Source of the DNA: JBGNFV01 sp049645705
GTDB lineage: Bacteria; Bacteroidota; Bacteroidia; Cytophagales; Cyclobacteriaceae
DNA: 64,000 nucleotides
Direction: 5' to 3'
Assembly (NCBI GenBank): GCA_049645705.1
Contig: JBARUK010000073.1
Coordinates: 24,941-88,940, forward strand
The notes beneath the pieces are model-generated. The model was not told where the DNA came from. It saw only the letters and a program-made list of their open reading frames with translations, and did no database searches. A program made the position numbers and the translations under genes. Below are positions 58,582 to 64,000 of the stretch, one piece after another. Positions within the stretch are counted from its first letter, which is position 1; each line of letters opens with the position of its first letter.

Positions 58582-61416
58582 ATGAAAATCACAATTATCA
58601 CTATAGTCCTGCTTACAGGACTGTTACTTCTCAACCTTCCTGTTACAGCCCAGGACTACGAAATACTCCGCGTAGAGAACGTCCGCGACGAGTGGAACAA
58701 GCTGAAGCTTGGTAACAACCCAAACAGCTTTTGGAACCCCAATGTTGACATAACCGCCGGGGGAAATACCCACCTGGAAGTAGAGTTCAGAGTATCTGAA
58801 GGCACTCCCGACATGTCCCGAATACAGATACGGCCCAACGGTTATTCCGGTAATCCGGTCAACTTTGCTGACTACCTTCCCGCTGACTTCAGTTTCGGTT
58901 TTGATTGGTATACTATCAGTATTCCCCTGGCAGACTTTGATTCCCTGATCGATCTCACTTCAGTATACCTTTTGCAGCTTCCCTACAGTAATATGGCCGG
59001 TACCTTCGTCATGGAGTTCCGGTCTATCACCTTTGCCGGTGGCAGTACACCCTACATATGGTTTGGTAATGGTAAGCGTGATAATATTCACGATGGTTTT
59101 GGCTTCTCCGGCCAGATGATCGCGGCTGTAGAGAAGGAGTTTTATTTTCAGTATGATTACAACTACCCCGGACAAGCTGAGATTGAGTATTTTGTGCAAG
59201 ATTACAACTTTCTTGATGAAGGTTATCATACATCAATTGAATGCCAGGAACCAACTGTTTCTTGCGCACAGGATAATGTCCTGCGACCTATTGTCTTCCT
59301 TGATTCCGTTGTAAGCAACTGCGAGTTTATCTCAGGTAATCATTCTGTTCAGGCTACCCTGAAAGAAGGGACACTGGTAACCGGAGGCTTTACCGTACCC
59401 TTCATTGAACCACTGAGTATTACCTCTGCGCAACTGACTCCACCCGCCGATACAGTAGAAGGTAACATAGAAATTATACTTGAAGGCGGAAGAGCCCCGT
59501 ACTTTTTTGATGTTGAGCAGGAAACTTTTAATGAAGGTGTATTTTACGATTATCCGGATTCATTCCAATGGGGCTACAGTACTGTATATGGAGCTATTCC
59601 GGGATACTTTCCCGATATGAGTATAGACCTGGCCGGCAATGTGTATATACAGGACAATAAATCTATCCAAAAAGTAAACAGCAGCGGACAAGGACAATGG
59701 CTTTTGGATATCTCAAATGGCTATATCAACCAGGTTCACGCTGACCCCGACGGGACACTATATGTTACGGGTGTGGCAAATTATGGATTCAGCCTGCAGA
59801 ATAGGTTTTTAGGGAATGATGTTACTACCTCTTTTGCCGCACGTGTAAGTAGTGATGGTAAACTGGAGTGGCTGAGGCAACTTGGCCCTGATATAGTCAC
59901 AGCTATTAACTCAAATGGGAAAGGCAGCATATACCTGCTAACAAGTACTCCTGCAATGATCAAAATGAAAGTTAACGGCCGGACAGAATGGGAGGTGCCG
60001 TTAAATAATCAATACGGTCAATTGGGTATTTTTGGAAAAATCACATTTGATGATTCCGGAAATGTTTTCAGTGTTTCTTCCTATAACCAATATGGCAGCT
60101 ATACTCAAACTCCTATCACAGTTCTTAACAAAGTAACTGAGGATGGAAGTGTTGTATTTAGTAAGCGCATTGAAGGTGCTGCCTATGTTCGGGGCTTTAA
60201 CTATCATCCCGTAGCAGGGTTAACAATTATAGATTATAGAGACGGACCATTTGCATTCAACCTGACTACTTTTCGGGCGTATTATGATGATGGTACCATC
60301 AATTACACCAATACTATAGAACAGTTTCATTCTGGTCATCCGGGGGTGGCTTTTGATCCGGCAGGGCTGGCAAATGTCCTCTTGTCTGATGGTAGCATGT
60401 TAAAATTAGATATGTTTGGAGCTATTGCCCAAACAGACAAATTATTTGAAGCCATTAGTATACCGCATTTGGTGTGTGATGAGCTAGGAAACATGTACGT
60501 GACCAGTTATGCTAGTGTTCCCGGAGTACCGGATTATGGTCTGGCAAAATTTTCACCAGCCAACAAAAGAAATATATCCTTGCCTAGTGGCTTGTCAGAA
60601 GCTAATATCTTATTAGAAGACGTCTCCAACCAATCCATAAGCCTCAACCTCAACTTCACCACCACCTCCATCACCGGCATAAATGCTAACTTGGATAATA
60701 GTGCTTACGAAATATCCTGGAAGCCTGCTCTGTCAGAGCATAATGGCTATGAGGTGTACGAGAAAACAGGAGAGGGGCTGAACTTGATAGCCAGGGTGGA
60801 TAAAGAGACGGAAACTTTTACCCACTATACAACCACAGATATACCTGAAAAGCCTGAGTATATCATCCGCGTACTTACCGAAGATAGCCAAACCGAAAGC
60901 GCTCCCCACAGCCCTGCAGTTCTTTCCGCCAAAGCAGAGACCGGCGGTAAGGTAGACCTTACCTGGCAGCCCTATACAGGCTATGAAGATCCCTCTTACA
61001 CCCTCTACCGGGGAGCCGATGAGTTCAGTATGGAGCCAGTGAGCAAGCTAAAAGGTGAACAAGTGAGGTACAGTGACAAGCTCCCCGCTTCCGGAGATTA
61101 CCTGTACCGGCTGGAGGTCACAGGTAAAGATGGCTCCAGCATGTCGAATACCGTTTCCATTTCTTCCGATGCCGGTGAGCACACGGTAGCCTTCTGGCCT
61201 AATCCTGCCACAGATATGATCAACTGCCGGTGGGAGGGAAGGAGCCAGAGCAATACCCTTCAGCTAAGCGACGTACAGGGCCGCATCATGGCAGAATACA
61301 GCAATATAGACCCCAGCGGCTACCAGTTGCAAAGAAGAGCGCTACCCGCGGGCATCTACCTGCTCACCTTCGAGGACGCTAAAGGAAAAACGACAGGTAG
61401 AGTGGTATTTAAATAA
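58582..61416 (+). CDS. Type A giant T9SS surface protein, copy 2
   Basis: A 944-residue protein with the same order as 52709: signal peptide (1-24), carbohydrate-binding-like domain (about 27-157), hinge WFG-x5-NIHDG, cysteines at 221, 228 and 247 (the same C-x6-C-x18-C spacing as copy 1), propeller (about 330-670; DLAGNVYIQDNKSIQKVNSSGQG, DPDGTLYVTGV, NGKGSIYLLTS), two FN3-like domains (about 695-860), T9SS sorting domain (about 867-944; WPNPATDMINCRWEGRS). The sorting domain has a Cys at the same place as copy 1. The propeller diverges more than the ends, which points to changing specificity in the middle. Confidence 0.88.
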   Translation: MKITIITIVLLTGLLLLNLPVTAQDYEILRVENVRDEWNKLKLGNNPNSFWNPNVDITAGGNTHLEVEFRVSEGTPDMSRIQIRPNGYSGNPVNFADYLPADFSFGFDWYTISIPLADFDSLIDLTSVYLLQLPYSNMAGTFVMEFRSITFAGGSTPYIWFGNGKRDNIHDGFGFSGQMIAAVEKEFYFQYDYNYPGQAEIEYFVQDYNFLDEGYHTSIECQEPTVSCAQDNVLRPIVFLDSVVSNCEFISGNHSVQATLKEGTLVTGGFTVPFIEPLSITSAQLTPPADTVEGNIEIILEGGRAPYFFDVEQETFNEGVFYDYPDSFQWGYSTVYGAIPGYFPDMSIDLAGNVYIQDNKSIQKVNSSGQGQWLLDISNGYINQVHADPDGTLYVTGVANYGFSLQNRFLGNDVTTSFAARVSSDGKLEWLRQLGPDIVTAINSNGKGSIYLLTSTPAMIKMKVNGRTEWEVPLNNQYGQLGIFGKITFDDSGNVFSVSSYNQYGSYTQTPITVLNKVTEDGSVVFSKRIEGAAYVRGFNYHPVAGLTIIDYRDGPFAFNLTTFRAYYDDGTINYTNTIEQFHSGHPGVAFDPAGLANVLLSDGSMLKLDMFGAIAQTDKLFEAISIPHLVCDELGNMYVTSYASVPGVPDYGLAKFSPANKRNISLPSGLSEANILLEDVSNQSISLNLNFTTTSITGINANLDNSAYEISWKPALSEHNGYEVYEKTGEGLNLIARVDKETETFTHYTTTDIPEKPEYIIRVLTEDSQTESAPHSPAVLSAKAETGGKVDLTWQPYTGYEDPSYTLYRGADEFSMEPVSKLKGEQVRYSDKLPASGDYLYRLEVTGKDGSSMSNTVSISSDAGEHTVAFWPNPATDMINCRWEGRSQSNTLQLSDVQGRIMAEYSNIDPSGYQLQRRALPAGIYLLTFEDAKGKTTGRVVFK

Positions 61417-61437
61417 ATGGCCCGGAGCCATATACTG

Positions 61438-61461
61438 CCACCCGGGCCGGGTTCCGGGTGG
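61438..61461 (+). terminator. Weak terminator-like hairpin between type A copy 2 and type B copy 2
   Basis: CCACCCGG (61438-61445) pairs perfectly with CCGGGTGG (61454-61461), but only TTATTTCC follows, without a real T run. Read-through into the type B gene 43 bases later is therefore likely. Confidence 0.5.
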
Positions 61462-61503
61462 TTATTTCCTACACCACACAAACAACTATACGCAATATGA
61501 AAA

Positions 61504-63879
61504 ATGACTATCCTCAAACACAATTTATGTCTCAGGCAACTGTTGTTGCTCATTCTACTTATATTAACAACTCAGCATGCCGTTGCGCAGGACTATTATG
61601 ACTTCACTTATCTCAGAGTCCGAAATCCGGATAATGGGTTTAATAAGCTAAAACTATTCAACAACGCATATCTTGCCTGGCATGAGTATGATGTTGTCTA
61701 CTACGGTAATACCCACATGGAGCTTACTTTTCGTATTACCGAAGGCGACCCCGATCTTTCTAAGATACAGATACGGCCTAATGGCAGTTCTGCAAATCCT
61801 GTTTCCATAGCTCCCTACCTGCCTTCGGATTTCAAAAAAGGTTACGACTGGACTACCATTTCCATACCGCTTTCAGATTTTGACCCCTCTGTTGATTTCA
61901 CAAAGCTTAAGGTAGTACAGGTACCCTACAGTGCCGGTGCGGGTAAGTTTGTTTTTGATCTGGAAAAATTAGTATTCACAGGGGGCACTTCTATATTTGA
62001 TTGGTATGGCATATATGATCACGGCAACCTGCACGATGGCTATGGCAATCTCTATCAGATGATAGCCCACGAGCAGTCAGACCTATACCTGAGTGCCGAT
62101 CTGGAATATTCCAAAGCAACAGCTCCCTATAACGGTTCCGTGAAACTTATGGCAACCTATCAGGACCAGTATGACCAGGACGCATTCGATCACCTCTGGA
62201 CTTGGACAGACGGCTACACAGGCCGGGAGAGGAGTGGCTTGGCACCCGGTCGCTACAGTGTCACCTTCGGGCCGGTAGATAGTCGGTATGCACACCTCAA
62301 TTTCGAGATACTAAGTGCAGGACCAATAAATGCTCAGGTCGACCTTACTACACCTACAGAGACAGTTCCGGGTGCTTACACCGTAACGGCTTCCGGCGGT
62401 ATTCCTCATTATACCAATGGATCAGGCGAAGCCCTGAGATACAATGCTTTTGATACCACCTATTTACAAGGCGAAATAATGTTTGGGGGTAAGGGCTATA
62501 GGATAGCCAATTCCACCTTTGCCCAGGATTATGAGAAACGCTACTACATGGTACAACCGGTGTGGCATTCTACTCCCGAGCTTGTAAGCAGAAGGTATAA
62601 AGACTATAGGGTACTATGGGCCCGGCCACTGGATTATGTGCTAAGAGACCACATATATCATACAGATGACCTGGGCAATACCCTTTCCTTTCAGCGCGTG
62701 AAAAAAGAGTCCGTAATAGACGGACGAAAATACCAGTCGCCCCACGAAGTGCATGCCATGGTCATGTATGATGAGTGGGGCAAAATACGATGGGTAAAGT
62801 ACTTCGATGATCTCATCTTTAGTGTCAGAACCATTGGGGTAGTGGTAGACCACCAGGGTAAGATCACCTGGGCAGTCCGCCAGAAAGACCATAGAGGTAG
62901 TCATACCATTGTTATTACAGTGGGCATGAATGGCAATGAAATATCCAGAACATATTCTGCGAATCACAATGACCCAACTTACATGATGCAGGATTTTCTG
63001 GTAGTACAGCCGGATGATAGGGTGTACCTGCTTTCAAAGCAGACTGCGGGCACTGAGCTGGCGGGCCACACTACGGCTCAGGACGGCTATCATCTTTACA
63101 GGTTTGCTAAAGACGGTTCACTGGAAACGGCAATATATACCTCAGGTGAATTTAGCAGAAAGAGTAATGGCTGGTGCTACAGTTGTCCCATTCCTAATAG
63201 CAGTAAATTAGTCTTCAGAGTAGATGAGAATATCTACAGGCATTATGATGAGAACGGCAATATCCTTTGGGAGATAGGTTCGGGATATTTTGGAGAGAAT
63301 GCCATATACCTTTCTACAGGATACCCTGATTATTACTATAATATTTTATCTTATAATCTGGATACACTTGGTAAGCTTGACGTACACGATGGTATTAATT
63401 GGGTAAGGGAAGACAGACTCGGAAATATCCACATAAGGACGTTTAGTTACGATAATTACCCTGCATCCTCACACTTTCGGGTTAGACCTACAGCAGGAGC
63501 ATCTGGTACCATCCCCGCCGGTAGTACCAGCTTTGCCTTCGAACTCACAGACCAGGTAGACAATAAGTATATCTACTCCGCTTCCTTTGTCAGCTCCAGA
63601 GTAGCGGCTGATGAAGAGGATATAGGCATACCCCGGGGTAGTGCAGGCCTGCTTATCTATCCGAACCCCTCCACATCAGACGTCCAATTCCGGCACAGCG
63701 AAGGCCTGCCTGATAACACCCTCACCCTCACCGACCTTAGCGGTAGGGTAGTGGGACAGTGGCAAAATATACCTACGCGGCAATTTGAAGTGCCGCGTAA
63801 CGGTCTCAGTCCTGGTATCTACCTCCTTGCTTTCCAGGATGCCAATGGTAAGACGACCGAACGCATCGTATTTAAATAA
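61504..63879 (+). CDS. Type B giant T9SS surface protein, copy 2
   Basis: A 791-residue protein parallel to 55733: signal peptide (1-29), carbohydrate-binding-like domain (about 33-165: KLKLFNNAYLAW, ITEGDPDLSKIQIRPNG, DWTTISIPLSDF), hinge WYG-x5-NLHDG, SprB-like region (about 200-310; WTWTDGYTGRERSGLAPGRYSVTFGPV, then a GAYTVTASGGIPHYTNGSG repeat), propeller (about 340-700; YDEWGKIRWVKYFDDLIFSVRT, YDENGNILWEIG), sorting domain (about 715-791; YPNPSTSDVQF ... GLSPGIYLLAFQD). An ATG at 61498 in another frame is rejected because that frame stops early. The gap to the upstream type A gene is 87 bases with only a weak hairpin. Confidence 0.88.
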   Translation: MTILKHNLCLRQLLLLILLILTTQHAVAQDYYDFTYLRVRNPDNGFNKLKLFNNAYLAWHEYDVVYYGNTHMELTFRITEGDPDLSKIQIRPNGSSANPVSIAPYLPSDFKKGYDWTTISIPLSDFDPSVDFTKLKVVQVPYSAGAGKFVFDLEKLVFTGGTSIFDWYGIYDHGNLHDGYGNLYQMIAHEQSDLYLSADLEYSKATAPYNGSVKLMATYQDQYDQDAFDHLWTWTDGYTGRERSGLAPGRYSVTFGPVDSRYAHLNFEILSAGPINAQVDLTTPTETVPGAYTVTASGGIPHYTNGSGEALRYNAFDTTYLQGEIMFGGKGYRIANSTFAQDYEKRYYMVQPVWHSTPELVSRRYKDYRVLWARPLDYVLRDHIYHTDDLGNTLSFQRVKKESVIDGRKYQSPHEVHAMVMYDEWGKIRWVKYFDDLIFSVRTIGVVVDHQGKITWAVRQKDHRGSHTIVITVGMNGNEISRTYSANHNDPTYMMQDFLVVQPDDRVYLLSKQTAGTELAGHTTAQDGYHLYRFAKDGSLETAIYTSGEFSRKSNGWCYSCPIPNSSKLVFRVDENIYRHYDENGNILWEIGSGYFGENAIYLSTGYPDYYYNILSYNLDTLGKLDVHDGINWVREDRLGNIHIRTFSYDNYPASSHFRVRPTAGASGTIPAGSTSFAFELTDQVDNKYIYSASFVSSRVAADEEDIGIPRGSAGLLIYPNPSTSDVQFRHSEGLPDNTLTLTDLSGRVVGQWQNIPTRQFEVPRNGLSPGIYLLAFQDANGKTTERIVFK

Positions 63880-63894
63880 CGCATATATAAACAG

Positions 63895-63925
63895 GAGCAG
63901 CCTGCAAGTGCTGCTCTTAATTTTT
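63895..63925 (+). terminator. Terminator after type B copy 2
   Basis: GAGCAGC and GCTGCTC pair around a nine-base loop and are followed by TTAATTTTT. Confidence 0.75.
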
Positions 63926-63946
63926 GCCACTATAAACCCACATAAT

Positions 63947-64000
63947 ATGAAACACTTGACATTAGCCACATGGCTGCTATTAGGGATATTGCTCCTTCCC
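63947..64000 (+). CDS. Start of a further exported protein, cut by the window edge
   Basis: An open frame from ATG 63947 gives MKHLTLATWLLLGILLLP, a typical signal-peptide start, and runs off the right edge after 18 codons. Its position 67 bases after type B copy 2, on the same strand, makes it a candidate fifth array member. If the A-B alternation holds it should be type A. Nothing beyond the signal peptide is visible. Confidence 0.55.
   Translation, partial: MKHLTLATWLLLGILLLP

Noticed and set aside
61498..61503. Type B copy 2 starting at the ATG at 61498
   Set aside because: That frame meets a stop after about 34 codons and gives no signal peptide; the frame from 61504 does.

Overview
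The window reads as chromosomal DNA of a member of the phylum Bacteroidota, probably an environmental Cytophagales-type bacterium. Five large extracellular proteins, plus a subtilase, end in type IX secretion (T9SS) sorting domains of the 'PNP...GVYLLTFED...' kind. Several promoters match the Bacteroidota pattern TTG-N19-TAnnTTTG. DUF2911, DUF2383-type and DUF6952-like proteins and pinensin-like RiPP leaders are also present. No rRNA, tRNA, CRISPR array, intact IS element or prophage was seen.

Layout. 1-5.9 kb: the start of a class V aminotransferase-fold protein; a minus-strand group of VOC protein, lipoprotein and SLC13 transporter; a higBA toxin-antitoxin pair with a palindromic operator; an acetyltransferase; a TPR protein. 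Two RiPP precursor genes too small for routine gene calling lie here: a frameshifted one at 3088-3251 and an intact one at 5723-5869. 6-10.8 kb: an MBL-fold hydrolase and a TRAP transporter whose binding protein (Tat signal) is separated from its two membrane subunits by an opposite-strand surface lipoprotein. 11-15 kb: the oxidative pentose phosphate genes zwf-pgl, divergent from gnd. 15.5-27 kb: a lipoprotein esterase, a DUF2383 protein, two convergent DUF2911 proteins, the repair glycosylase aag with a hydroxyacid dehydrogenase, a universal stress protein overlapping a VWA gene, a MoxR ATPase, an OmpA-family protein and holA.

28-31 kb: a 940-residue secreted esterase with two PA14 domains, in a gene-poor stretch. 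31.4-41.5 kb: one long co-directional run of TPR protein, outer-membrane barrel, SPOR protein, ExbB, ExbD, a second degenerate ExbD-like protein, TonB, FolC and TrmB. It looks like an energised cell-envelope module joined to housekeeping genes. 41.5-52 kb: a short-repeat region, a TrpF-like protein without the expected catalytic residues, thioredoxin with a DUF6952-like partner, mnmA, a lipoprotein, a subtilase, rpe, a TonB-dependent receptor, LpoB and a COG3014-like lipoprotein.

52.7-64 kb is the most unusual part. Four very large T9SS cargo genes stand head to tail in the order A-B-A-B, and a fifth signal-peptide-encoding ORF begins at the edge. All share a roughly 140-residue carbohydrate-binding-like N-terminal domain, but the two types differ in the middle. 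Type A has a fixed three-cysteine motif, a propeller and FN3-like domains; type B has a SprB-like region and a propeller. The array looks like a twice-duplicated two-gene unit of paired surface proteins and is my best candidate for an undescribed system.
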